A stretch of DNA of 64,000 bases from Dipteris shenzhenensis (lineage: Eukaryota; Polypodiophyta; Polypodiopsida; Gleicheniales). Location of the stretch: NCBI GenBank assembly GCA_047967505.1, contig CM106540.1, one strand, 5' to 3'. Below, in pieces: positions 46,608 to 57,004 of the stretch; the first letter of the stretch is position 1; each line of letters opens with the position of its first letter. The notes under the pieces were generated by a model, which had not been told where the DNA came from, did no database searches, and was given only the letters and a program-made list of their open reading frames with translations. Both the position numbers and the translations under genes were made by a program.

Positions 46608-46859
46608 GTGAACATGTGGAGGTCTAGATTTGGGGCAGACCCCACTTGTCCTAAGTGCTCGTCTGCTATTGAGTTGATTCATCATTGTCTATGTGACTTA
46701 AGGCTTGCAAGAGCCATTTGGATGGGAATTGCCAAGGTCCGCAATACTTTTGCTCCTTCTCGTTTCTTCATGACGTGGGGATCAGTGGCTTGGCTCTCCC
46801 TGTCAGGGCCTCACATCTTCTTTGAGTGGCAGGATCCTTCTTGGGCCATTTCGATTTAA
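46608..46859 (+). pseudogene. LINE ORF2 zf-RVT domain
   Basis: The frame reads MWRSRFGADPTCPKCSSAIE, then LIHHCLCDLRLARAIWMGI. This fits the zinc-binding reverse transcriptase domain of plant LINEs (CxxC, Glu, HxxxxC, then A..W). Confidence 0.85.
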
Positions 46860-47353
46860 CGTCATCTAGTCGAAACTTGCTCTCTGGAGGATGTGCCTAT
46901 CTCCCACTATAAACCAATACATGTTAATGGGGATACCGCTTGGGAGGTACTGGCTAGCATCACTGCTTGGTAGATTTAGAGGGCCAGATGCACAGAGGTC
47001 TTAGATGGATCTCAGGTCCATCCCTCGCACACCCTGGCTAGTATTTGGGCTAACACCGTTCACACACTGATGGCCAGTTGGGCGAGCATGTAGGGTTCTT
47101 CCCGAGCAACCTCAACCAAGAGGGTTATATTCCTTAGGGAATGGAGGGGTCCCCCCTTTTTTTTAGAGACTACAAGGTTGAGGTGGCACCTTCAACCTCA
47201 ACCTTGGTTTCTTTCCAACTTATTTTGAGTTTTGTTTTCCCTATTTTAAGGGGGTTTCCTCATGTACAACATGATGTATTTCTGATGTGAGCTTGCTCAC
47301 GCGGGTATTTTTCATACTTAATAGAAGCCTTTTTCAAGGGGGAAAAAAAGCAA

Positions 47354-48440
47354 GATTTAAATGACTCGATTTTAAAAAAAAACATGAATAGGATTCTTAA
47401 AAATAAGAAATACAAAATTAGGATTTTAAAATAGCAATTTTTGCATTAAAAATGACTCTCAAAATGCACCTTACAGAATGGGCAAAAAGGTGAGATGTCC
47501 CCTCTCCATTTGACAAGTCTGTCCTTCTTGGGCATCTTACAAACCAAAACTCTCCATAGCAAGAGTTGGTGCATGTAGGTCTAGAATTACTATTAGCAAG
47601 GTTCCATCATAGAGAGTAAAACTCGTGTAATGAAGCCACTCTCAATTTCACGGTACACGAGGATTTACACTTAAAACATGCATGATTCAATGCAAACTTT
47701 GAGTGATAAACATTGCTTGAATCTGAATCAGCACCCCATCCGTAATAGAGGCTGGTGAAATGGAAGCTTTCTAAAACATGTTCAAACTGTGATCATTAAC
47801 TAGAGATATGATTACGGCAACAGTTCTTGGTGCATGACTTCTGTAAAAGCTAATAGATCCCATAATGACCCAAAATATTATGTGAGAGCTTAAGCGACAT
47901 CAGAATGCTTCTCGAGGCATGGAAGTAGAGCCAAACCTTTCTAGGAGTCATGATAGAAGTTGTATTCAAGTGATCTGACTGAGTGATAAGTGGAAGTGTA
48001 GCATGATTATCTTGAGCCTGCAAAACGTTCACACGAATCAGACGATTCAAGGAAAGAGTTGCACAACAAGAGAGCGAAAGATTGAGTGTATTATCAATCA
48101 CTGGCTGGTAGCTATTGCAACGATCCATCTGAGAGGCTATGCCTTTTGACATCACTGCATGTTTATTCTTGCATCATTAATTGTTTCTAAAATGTCAAGC
48201 ATCGGTCATTCTTGAGCACAAGATGACTGAACTAACATTTATACATAGCATTAATCAATTCTTCTGCAACGATACAACACAGTTTCCATGGCTATTTTGG
48301 CCTGGCTCCTCAATGCTCATTGTTGTTTGAAGTCCAGCTTAAGATTTATACATAGCTCGAGTGTGATAAGCAATCTTTTGCGACTATACAACATGGCCTT
48401 GCCCTCATCTGATCTTTCCAGATTCGCCCTCTCTCAAGTC
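47354..48440. other. Gene-free stretch downstream of gene 2
   Basis: No coding or terminal repeats. Short words such as GCATGGAAG(C/T)AGAGCCA (34,368 and 47,918) are shared with the 3' flank of gene 1, so the paralogous duplication probably extended past the coding region. Confidence 0.5.
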
Positions 48441-48444
48441 CCCT

Positions 48445-49176
48445 TCACTCTTCTTTATTCTGCTCTTTCCAGATCTTCTCATCGTCACAATATTTCCGAA
48501 AGCATAGAGGAAGATACATCGGCAGCAGGAAACCAAACAGATTGTAGCTCCACAGAATTATGTTGGCGACAGCCAATATGCGTCCAAATAGTACCCATGA
48601 GCTTGAGCTTGAACCCACTTTATCCGCCCGTTTCGCAAAGTCGGTCTCGATCCACTCCCATATCGACACCAAGCGGCCGCTGTTGTATAAGATGGGGACT
48701 AACGCTCTGCCAGGAAGAGAAATGCTATTGGACAGCTTAGAGCTCAACATCTCCGACACGATCTGGCAAGCGAGTAGAAATGTGTGCGGGGCTGCTGCTT
48801 TCACAGTCTTCTTCTCTCCCAGCACAAGCCCCAGCATGATGTACGCCAAGGGGAAGAAAATCCCTACATAAGCGGCCACCGTAACATACCTCTTCAGGAT
48901 CTTAGACCCAGCGTAGACGCTAGGTGGTGCCTTTGCAGTGACAGGAGGGAAGACAAACTTAGCCATTGTGTAGATGTAGAGAGAAGCGAGCAAGACGGAG
49001 ACGATGTCCTCGAGGGGGACGAGGCCAAAGGCAAAGAGGAAGAGGATTACAATGGGAAATTTCAGTCGGCCGACGGGGAAGGAGCTTAGCAAGCGACGAG
49101 CTGGGTTGCCAGGTACTGCAGCAGCAGGTTCTACATGGCTGCTACTGTTTGTGGAAGTCTGGGAAGGCTCCGACAT
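48445..49176 (-). CDS. Plant multi-pass membrane protein of unknown function, gene 2
   Basis: An intact 243-residue frame, paralogous to gene 1 along its whole length. Conserved blocks: IVSVLLASLYIYTMAKFVF, PPVTAKAPPSVYAGSK, APHTFLLACQ, ALVPILYNSGRLVSIWEWIE, ILWSYNLFGFLLPMYLP. Hydrophobic segments are in the same places as in gene 1 and the C-terminus is again charged (DEKIWKEQNKEE). I chose the Met at 49,176 (MSEPSQ), which aligns with the gene-1 start; the frame stays open to a Met at 49,293 through a Ser/Pro-rich 39-residue extension that has no counterpart used in gene 1. Function unknown. Differences between copies are mostly conservative (L/I, F/Y, D/E), which points to purifying selection. 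Confidence 0.87.
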   Translation of the reverse strand: MSEPSQTSTNSSSHVEPAAAVPGNPARRLLSSFPVGRLKFPIVILFLFAFGLVPLEDIVSVLLASLYIYTMAKFVFPPVTAKAPPSVYAGSKILKRYVTVAAYVGIFFPLAYIMLGLVLGEKKTVKAAAPHTFLLACQIVSEMLSSKLSNSISLPGRALVPILYNSGRLVSIWEWIETDFAKRADKVGSSSSSWVLFGRILAVANIILWSYNLFGFLLPMYLPLCFRKYCDDEKIWKEQNKEE

Positions 49177-49379
49177 AGCTGATGGAGAAGAGCAAGTAAC
49201 GAGTCGTAGGATTGGCAAGCAGGAGTTACTCTGAGGGAGGCTAGATATTGAGGATGTTGCTGCAGGGGAAGATGAGCTATGTCGAGGACTCAATTCTATG
49301 AGACAGACAATGTCTAGGAGCTCAATGGGAGCACCATTCCATTCGTTGGTTGAAATTTTCGAAAAGCAACAGGAGATCG

Positions 49380-49600
49380 AGCACCATTTGTTCAGTGAAA
49401 TTTTAGACTTTTTGGATCAGCTTTTGCCTTGGTGAACAGTTTTGTGAGCGTATAATAAAGCACGTTTCACAATTCGTGAGGTGAAATTTCTAGACTTTTT
49501 TGGGTGAGTTCTTTTTCCTTGGTGAACAATTTTGTGGGGGTCTTCATCTCCGGGAGGATAAGGATATTTTGGGTCTTCATCTCACGGAGGATAACGAGTG
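49380..49600. repeat. Duplicated blocks in the upstream region of gene 2
   Basis: GTGAAATTTTAGACTTTTT...CCTTGGTGAACAGTTTTGTG (49,397-49,445) recurs as GTGAAATTTCTAGACTTTTT...CCTTGGTGAACAATTTTGTG (49,480-49,533). GGTCTTCATCTC followed by GGAGGATAA also occurs twice (49,538 and 49,570). No regulatory role is shown. Confidence 0.75.
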
Positions 49601-49609
49601 AAAATAGAG

Positions 49610-50510
49610 CATAATTAGAACTGGGCAGGCAGCAATGAACGGTGTCAGGCTGGGCGGGCAGAATCTCATTCCAAGCTGCCTACCAAGAAAGGAGGGAGAG
49701 AAACTAGACCCAAGGAGGCAGTATCTCGCAACATCAAATATAGGATTCCCGCATGTGGATTTGGGATTGCTTTTATAGTGTGCCATGTGGCTCAACAAGA
49801 GGGAAGAAAGGGGGTTTGGTTCCACTATGCTGCCTGCCTAACCAGCCTTGCTTACACTCATCAATATTGCACAATATGACTCGCTTATGAGTTTGTTCAG
49901 AATTTTTTGAACCTTGAGCTTTTCTCCTCTATGATATCAAATGATATTGTATATCCTTTTTTGGCTTGTCCAAATGGGGTAGGGCTTAGTAAACGTCTGG
50001 GCCTGAAATAGAAAAATGGGTCATTTCTTTTATTTGAAAAATTGTGAATTTCTAATTGGTCTGGCGCGCATCTTCTAACGAAAGTTTGCAAATATTCTAG
50101 GGATGAAGAACTTTGGCTGTTTGCGTCTATGGTGGTTGTTGCTGTCCCCGGCTATATGCCACCCGTGCTCTCCTTCCCCTTGGATAGCCCTTCATCTACA
50201 TAGCTTCCTATCCTTTGTTCCCTGCTTTTTTTTAATGCATACTTTATGCACAATGTCGTTCATTTTCCATGATTTCAAGGTTGAATCATACCGATCTTTT
50301 GACTGGTTTAGTGACTCTAACGGCAATGTCATTCGTTCATGACGCAATATTGCCATTTGGTCTCTTTTGTTCGAATTCCATGGCACTTCACACTCTGCTA
50401 GAATGTTTTTTCGTTCGACTGATTTTTGCATGTCGGCCTTGTTTTTTGGTTTCCTAGGTCGCTTTCCCTTCTAAGAACACATCATTTAACCTGCATTCTC
50501 TCGATCATAC
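49610..50510. other. No gene recognised
   Basis: GC-moderate sequence with short frames only. It separates gene 2 from the dioxygenase pseudogene. Confidence 0.4.
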
Positions 50511-50519
50511 ATTTTCCTG

Positions 50520-51100
50520 TTGCAGGCAAGAAGCCATGGCCAAGGGCAAAATGCTTATTTTGTGCAACCAATGAGAAAAGCTTCTTCCTTGCTTTATTTT
50601 GGAGTTTGTGTTTACAGGGAGACCGATTTGTTGGATGAAGCTTAGAGATTCTTTCCTCCATGAAGATGGACTTGTGGCTCCTCCCTACCCTTGCCTTTGT
50701 TTATTCGATCTCTTTCTTGCTCCCATGACTGCTAGAGACCTTCCTGGTAAATCGATGGGTGGTGGGATGCGTGCAAAAAACCTATGGAGTATTATCTAAA
50801 GGAAATGAGAGCCTTGATGTAGAACTTGCACAAAGCAATCATGGAGATGCTGGGAGTGAGAGTCTTGGATGTAAAGGAGGCGAATGTGGCCAAGACTGGG
50901 CTGAGCATATCTTTGTATTTGGCATGCCCAGACCTCAATCTGATGTCGAGATTGCATGGCCACAAAGACATTATCCCATTATGATCTTGCTAGAGACCGC
51001 AGAGGTGGGAGGTTTGCAATTGTGGAATGATGGGCAATGAGTGGCATACAAGCCAATGCAAGGTTCACTGAGCATCATTTTGGGGGAATAGATGGAGGTA
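50520..51100 (+). pseudogene. 2-oxoglutarate/Fe(II) dioxygenase (DOXC-type) pseudogene
   Basis: From about 50,787 the sequence reads EYYLKEMRALM, a stop, NLHKAIMEMLGVRVLD, SISLYLACPDLNLMSRLHGH and KD. After a +1 shift come YPIMILLETAEVGGLQLWND and, past a TGA at 51,038 where these enzymes have Trp, VAYKPMQGSLSIILGE. This is the double-stranded beta-helix of plant 2OG oxygenases: the HxD iron ligands (HKD, 50,961-50,969) and GGLQ are visible, but the distal His and the RxS motif are missing. Upstream exon-like sequence (KLRDSFLHEDG) is less certain. Substrate cannot be inferred. Confidence 0.75.
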
Positions 51101-51277
51101 ATGGAAAAACTAAGGAGACCTGCTGAAGTAAGATCCTTGCAAAAGGACAAGAAGAGATTCTTGATGGGAATCTGAACATCCCTAGCCTGAAAAACAATCT
51201 TATCCGAAAGGTCATTAAAGAGAGATCGAGAGAGAGCAAACTTTGGGACAACAAAATGATGAAATATATTGCCCAAT

Positions 51278-51515
51278 GATACCAAGTTTCTTGAGAGTCT
51301 TGCATTGGCAACCAAGAAGCTCCAAGAGTCTTGCCCATTGAAATATATTGCCCATTGATGCCAAGTTTCTTAAGAGCCTTGCAATGGCGACCAAGAAGCT
51401 CCAAGAGTCTTGCCCACTAAAATATATTGCCCATTGAAATATATTGTCCACTGATACCAAGTTTCTTGAGAGTCTTGAAATGGCTACCAAGAAACTCCAA
51501 TAGTGCTTCTGTTGG
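51278..51515. repeat. ~80-95-bp minisatellite, three units
   Basis: CCAAGTTTCTTGAGAGTCTT (or one-base variants) starts units near 51,282, 51,361 and 51,457. Each continues GGC(A/G/T)ACCAAGAAGCTCCAA and AGTCTTGCCCA. The third unit is partial. A shorter AATATATTGCCCATTG motif also repeats within. Confidence 0.9.
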
Positions 51516-51589
51516 AAGTCCCTTCTGTCCCTAGAGACTCAATGATCGTAACTATGGATTGGGCTAGATTCCCATGGAAGTTGCTGGGA

Positions 51590-52015
51590 TTAATGTTTGT
51601 GAGACCTTAAACAACCAATTCGAAAGCTCTAATAAAGATTTATGTTTTATGATGACATGCATAGTAGAGGCCAATTGAATGATTCAGAACACAAACTCCC
51701 CACTACACTATGGGCATACCGTACTACATATAAAGTGGCAACCAATTGCACACCCGTTAGCCTCATGTTTGGGGTAGAAGTAGTGATGCCCATGGAGTTT
51801 ATAGTGCCAAGCCTAAGGGTGGTAATTTGAGATAGAACATCTGAAGAGGTCATCCCTGAGAGTCTAATTGAGCTCGAGAAGCTTAATGAAACAAGGCTTA
51901 GGGTGGCATACGGCATAAAAGTTGAAAAACTTCACAAAAAATGATGGTTTGACCACAACCTATAGAACAAAGACCTTAGTGAAGGCGACCTTGCATTATT
52001 AGACAATAACTGTTG
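51590..52015 (+). pseudogene. Ty3/gypsy integrase C-terminal fragment
   Basis: Reads LPTTLWAYRTTYKVATNCTP, VSLMFGVEVVMPMEFIVPSL, then ESLIELEKLNETRL, WFDHNL and EGDLALLDN. These are the typical plant gypsy blocks (LWAYRTTxKxATxxTPxxLxxGxEAxxPxE). The third catalytic residue and everything upstream are absent. Confidence 0.85.
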
Positions 52016-52184
52016 GTTCTAAGAAGAGATTTGAGATGCTGGGAAAGAAAATGAAATGCCAACAAAAGGCATAAGGCGAGTGACTAAAGTTACTGAATCC
52101 AATATCACTCCTTCATTACCACTCGGTTGTATAGAGAAAGCAGACGGGGTAAGAGAGAACGCAAAACCTCCTACACTGATCCCC

Positions 52185-52465
52185 TCCAAGCCCACATTGT
52201 AGAAAGTCCTTAGTTTAGCATTCTTGAGGAGGGGAGTACTTGCTCTAGGGTAGTACGGAGTGGGTTTTCTATGGACTATTAGGAACTCACTCATTAAGAT
52301 GTGAAACAATTCATTGATAAAGTGAGTCCCTCGATCGCTTAAAATTTCTAGTGGGAGGCTAGAGTTGGATACAACATTCTCATAAAGAAATTTGACTATT
52401 GCTTTAACATCAACCTTCCTAGTTGCCTTGGCCTTTGCCCACTTGGTGAAGCAGTCGCAATAATG
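52185..52465 (-). pseudogene. Ty3/gypsy integrase core fragment
   Basis: On the minus strand: CFTKWAKAKATRKVDVKAIV, KFLYENVV, LPLEILSDRGTHFINELFHI, then KPTPYYPRAS. The second catalytic Asp (SDRGTHF) is present. The frame loses homology at PYYPRAS, just where the plus-strand neighbour's portion would follow. Confidence 0.85.
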
Positions 52466-52469
52466 TATG

Positions 52470-53290
52470 GGGCTTGCGTCCCTTTTGCTGCTGGACTAAA
52501 TATAAAATACATTGCATTCGATCGAGTAGGCCGATTGAATGTAATTCACTTTGTTTTGTTATGGAGCATATAATGAGAAACTCATTTGGTTGCATTACTT
52601 GATAGCACTTGCATCTTATTGCATTCATTTATTGATTTAATTGAAGGTCCTATACTTTCATTTTGTTATAAATTTGGTCAACTTTATATTTTCAACATTT
52701 GTAAAAAGGAGCTAGAAAAATTAGGATAAAATTGAGGTGAGCCATGACACAAGGCCCATCGAACCAAATCCCTTTGCTTTTAAGTTTTGAAAATAAAAAA
52801 TATGAGAAAATAAAAAAATATAAAATAAGAACATTGTAAAACGACAAAAGAAAATCCACAATTGACATATGGGGAGAGGCAGCACACTTTCTCTCAAGTT
52901 ATTTATAAATTGAGAGAGCATGCCCCTCTCTCTTTAGCTTTTACTTTAGTTCTGCTTGTGACTTTGCTTAGCTATGTTTTCTACTCAACTTTGTATTCTG
53001 CTTTATTGAGTTCAGCAGATCTCCCAAATTTACATATAATCATTTACTCATATGCTCCTTTTAGCGATTTTTTTTTAATGAATACCTACATAGCAATAGA
53101 AACACAACAACATAAATTTATAAAACACTTTGTCAAGCAACAAGGTAGCCTTCAAAAGTAATCCAAATAACCAAGACCAAATGTAATTTATTATAAGAGT
53201 GTAGTTATATGAAGATGCTAGGAAAACCTACATGTCTCCCATATGATCAATTGGGATCCCATGAGCTAGTCTATGCTTAAACACAATAAG
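52470..53290. other. Gene-free AT-rich stretch
   Basis: Only short frames; left flank of the copia LTR at 53,293. Confidence 0.45.
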
Positions 53291-53292
53291 TT

Positions 53293-53422
53293 TGTTGAGG
53301 ATGGTGTAAATTGCACCATACCTCTAGGGGCAAACGCTAACCCTAACCCTAAGGGGTTCACATGTATATCTTCATGTTCATGTTCAATACAACTTAGTGT
53401 ACAGGTAGCTATATTGTGTGCA

Positions 53423-53489
<67 letters not shown>

Positions 53490-53499
53490 TCTGCTATCA
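53293..53499 (+). repeat. Copia LTR, plus strand (5' LTR of a truncated element)
   Basis: 207 bp from TGTTGAGGATGG to GCTATCA, directly followed by a primer-binding site. It is homologous to the minus-strand LTR at 57,771-57,927 (shared GGTTCACA, TATATCTTCATGTTCATGTTC, GTGTGCACTCCTCTCTC); the length difference is mainly a CT run. No 3' partner in the same orientation is present. Confidence 0.88.
53426..53486. repeat. (CT)n microsatellite in the copia LTR
   Basis: 61 bases of pure CT; the homologous LTR at 57,771-57,927 has only about 8. Confidence 0.95.
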
Positions 53500-53511
53500 T
53501 GGTATCAGAGC
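53500..53511 (+). promoter_or_regulatory. Primer-binding site (initiator tRNA-Met)
   Basis: TGGTATCAGAGC, immediately adjoining the LTR end at 53,499. Confidence 0.92.
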
Positions 53512-54960
53512 CGATGGTGCTCCCACTCCCTTCATGAGTGTCAAGCCCTCCTTGTAAGGCATCCTCCAGTGAGAGAGAGATTTTTGTTAGAGAGAGAACA
53601 AGCCCTTGTTCCATCAAGGCACGCAAGCCCTTGCTCCGCCAAGGAAACAAACCCTCTCTTCAAGGCATCTTCATCACTTCTCAAGCTCATCTTGTAGAGC
53701 ATCTTCTTCTCTTCGACTTGCTTTAGAATCTCGCCGTTCCAAGCTATGCAGAGCAAGATACATTTGTTTAGTGTTGCTCTTCATTTTGGAGTTCTTGAGA
53801 GAGACTTCATTTTAGTTTGTGTGAGATACGGTCTTCAAAGGTCCTCAGCAAGGACCTTCAAGAGCTAAGGCCATAGGAGTTAGAGGCTCGATCTAGCCAA
53901 GCTCCTACAATCAAACTCAAATGACACACATGGTAGACTTTTCAGCCTAGTTTGGAGCAGCCTCTCTATCTACAGCTTAACGATCTAGCAAGCCGAACAT
54001 CTAAGCATCTTCACATCCTTACGACCAACTCATAATAGTCTGCAATGACTCCTAAGGCAGAGCGACCAAAGCTCATAGCCAAGCGGTTCTACAGCTAGTG
54101 CCATCAAAGTCGACCCCAACTTGCCAACTCGGGTCATCTCTCAAGCTTAGGTGGCCACCCTATTGTAGACTACGCTCAAGACATCTCTGAGCTGCCACAA
54201 CAATGTGAAAACTCTCACCGGGCACCGACCAACTCTGCTCAGGAAAATTCCGACTTGCAACACACTCAAGTGCTTCAATAGGCTGTTGGAGGCACCAAAT
54301 TGCTAAGTCCCTTCTTAAGCTACAAGCTACAACTATGGAACCAATTGCAAGAGTGCCAACTTCTCCAAATGAATGATGTAGCGGCTGTCAAGCTCATCTC
54401 TAACCACCTGCTCCCCAACTCTCCATGCACGATGAGCCCATAATGAAAAAGCCACGTGCTTCCACTAGCGCTAATTCTCAGCTAACGACCACCTCAAGCG
54501 ACTCTATACAATCTCCGTGGTTCCTCCCAGGTGCCATCTATAATGACAAGTAGCCTGGCAAGCAACGACTTCAAATGACATTCAGCTGACCAACACATCA
54601 TCAACAAACGGGACTGCTCACCCACAGCCAACAAGACCACAACAAGCAATTCAATGCTCTAGTAGCCGACCACAACAATGCCACAAGCTCACTGGCAGAC
54701 TCAGCTCCATACTTAAGCATCCTCGGGCGATTACAAATGAGTCCCAAGCCCCACTTTTCACACAACCATCCATGGCAGTGGCTCCTTCTTCAACAAGATG
54801 TCTCCCTTGACTACCAACAACAATGCAACCATTGCCATACCTCTATCATCGACCTACACAGAAGCTCCATCAAAGGCTTCTCTCTCTAGATCTCTATCCA
54901 CCAACACGTGGTAGACAGGGCTAGTTGCTCTAACTATGGTCAAGTTAGTTTTTGTATTAG
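53512..54960 (+). other. Leader-like, non-coding interior of the copia element
   Basis: About 1.4 kb, CA-rich, without a long frame, comparable in length to the 1.4-kb leader of copia copy 1. No gag follows; the element seems cut off near here. Confidence 0.5.
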
Positions 54961-56385
54961 GTTAGTATACTGATACATGGCACTCTCATCACCCATATGG
55001 GTTGGATCAAACAAAATCGAGTTATAGAAACCTTGGGTTAACTTTGGAGATAAGGTGGGTGAGTCCAACCATCATTGGGTAACCAGAATCTGGTTATGTT
55101 TATATGTTACTAAAGCGAGGTTAACAAGCCACCACTTGGCAACTTATCCGACACATGACACCTCTACCATATCAGTTGCCACATCAGCAGGCCACATGGC
55201 AATGCCATGCAATTTGTGATGTCAGCATACCTTGTCAATAGTGCCACCTTAGCTTGCACATCTAGTAGTGTCACCTAAGCAGTCACATAGTCACAGTCAC
55301 AGTCACAGTTGTAAGTAGCATATGAACACACAGTTCGATGTCATCACTGCCACCTCACCACATCCACATCATCATTTTGATCACCCTCTTGGGATAAAAA
55401 ATTGGCCATCCTTCCCAGAGCCATAACTTTTGATCTAGAGGGAATTTTGTGATGATCCAAAAAGCTCTATGTGATGAACACATCAGATCTGCATCTGACT
55501 TTCCACAGGCCAGCATCATTGAATCCTCATTATCAGAATCACCTCTTGATCCATTGTAGCATACCCAACACTTAAAAATGATCAAGATAAAATTCATTTC
55601 TGCATTTTGCGCTTTGATGTGTAGTCTAACTGTAGAGTCTAACTGTAGACTAGCACAACCATAGAGGAGATCCAACTCCACCAAGCCAAGTTAGCTATTG
55701 CCACATTACCTGATTAGTTCCCACCGGCGTCAGTCCCTTTGGTTCTATGATCGGTGTACACACACACATGTGACACCATCTCAGTCTCTTGACATTCAAT
55801 GGTTCATCATGATTTGTGACACTTGGAAGAGTTATCCCTTCATTGGATAGATTGTTGAATTCTTCTTGCACACACATGCCACCCACGTACAATAATATTC
55901 ACTGTGGTAGTCACCCCAAGCACGAGGGACACGAGTGTACTTGCTGTACCTCAAACACACAGTTTTAGGACTGAAAAATTCCAGGAATGCATCTAGAAAA
56001 AACCTCGTTGTACTTCTGTACCTACGTGTACTTGCAAGTATCACGCAAAAGGACAGAGTGCTCTCACTCTTTTCCTTCTTCCCAAAAAAAAAAATATGTG
56101 CCTGCTGTACCTTCTGTACCTGTGAAGATTACCAGTAGAGATACAATAGGACTTGGTTCCTTGAATATTGCTTTTGACACCGATGGTTGGGCTAACACAT
56201 GAGGCTCCACTCACACCCATTCTCCCTAGTAAATGGTTTTATCATGTGTGTTGGCTCTTGTTAGTCCAAGCCTATCAATAAAATTAGAAAAGGTTTCTCT
56301 TATTCTAGCTGTTGTAGATGGGGTAGGAGACTATGGATCATTTAAGTCGGTGCTTGGATTTAACATTGGAGGGCTCTTTGTCAAC
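54961..56385. other. No gene recognised
   Basis: Short frames only. CACAGTCACAGTCACAGT at 55,293-55,312 is a small tandem. GTACTTGCTGTACCT-like words recur in 55,930-56,125. Confidence 0.4.
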
Positions 56386-56388
56386 TGT

Positions 56389-57000
56389 CATGAGATGAAG
56401 GTAATCTGATGTGTGCATGACTAAACATCCATCGACATGGGATGTAGTGTTTGTCATAGGCTTGTCGAGAAGGAGCTAACAGTATAAAGGCCTAGAAGCC
56501 TGAAATACAATTAAAAATACATAAGATGTCGCTGAAGCGAATGGAGTGCCGAATGTTGATGTAGGGATCGACTTGAAGTCCTGGATCCAACCACTAATCC
56601 TCATCAAGTAAGGACTGTATACTATAGCCATAAGTGCATGTTGAAACACTGAGTCTCCCCAGGTTGCACTATGGTTGAACCGGATGATGTCCACTAGGGT
56701 AGGATGGCACTCATGCATAGGTATCCTCATGCTAAGGAATGATCTGATGATCAAAGGTGGTGATAGCTAAATCCAAGGGTGGTGCAATGTGACATGACTG
56801 CACCAATGCTAGAATGTCCTGTAGACTGATGTGTTGATCTGTATTGCTCGTGGAACCTGTGTCCAAGATATTCTCCATACCAAAGGTGAAAGCATCAATG
56901 ATGTATGTTGGAATGGAATCACCTGAAGAGTTGAATGCACTACGTAGTGCAAAAGTCTTGCAACAACTTCTTGAAGAGAATATGTAGTTCTTGACATCGC
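56389..57000 (-). repeat. Unidentified dispersed repeat, copy B
   Basis: Minus-strand copy of the repeat at 1,070-1,490, extending further. A 92-residue frame (56,476-56,754) includes HECHPTLVDIIRFNHSATWG and HALMAIVYSPYLMRISGWIQ. The segment 56,389-56,690 also matches 58,650-58,945 almost exactly. No known domain. Confidence 0.75.
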
Positions 57001-57004
57001 ATCT

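Larger units (their letters stand above)
41686..47353 (+). mobile_element. L1-type LINE, plus strand, near full length but decayed
   Basis: In order: ORF1 with a degenerate CCHC knuckle, APE-type endonuclease, reverse transcriptase, zf-RVT and an A-rich 3' end. This is the plant L1 layout. Reading frames are broken in each part. A ~600-bp block at 45,740-46,345 separates RT and zf-RVT and may be a later insertion. The 7-base word AAGATTT occurs at both edges (41,648 and 47,353) as a possible target duplication, but that is weak. Confidence 0.85.

Noticed and set aside
41229-47353. Twin-primed (5'-inverted) single LINE
   Set aside because: The minus-strand piece carries a 3' end with its own poly(A) and a protein segment unlike the plus LINE's C-terminus. 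Twin priming inverts 5' sequence, not a tail.
53273-53697. Open frames of 88-94 residues on both strands rich in Ser-Leu or Arg-Glu dipeptides
   Set aside because: They are translations of the (CT)n run in the copia LTR, with no independent coding evidence. The same applies to frames at 14,020-14,256 and 32,489-32,835.
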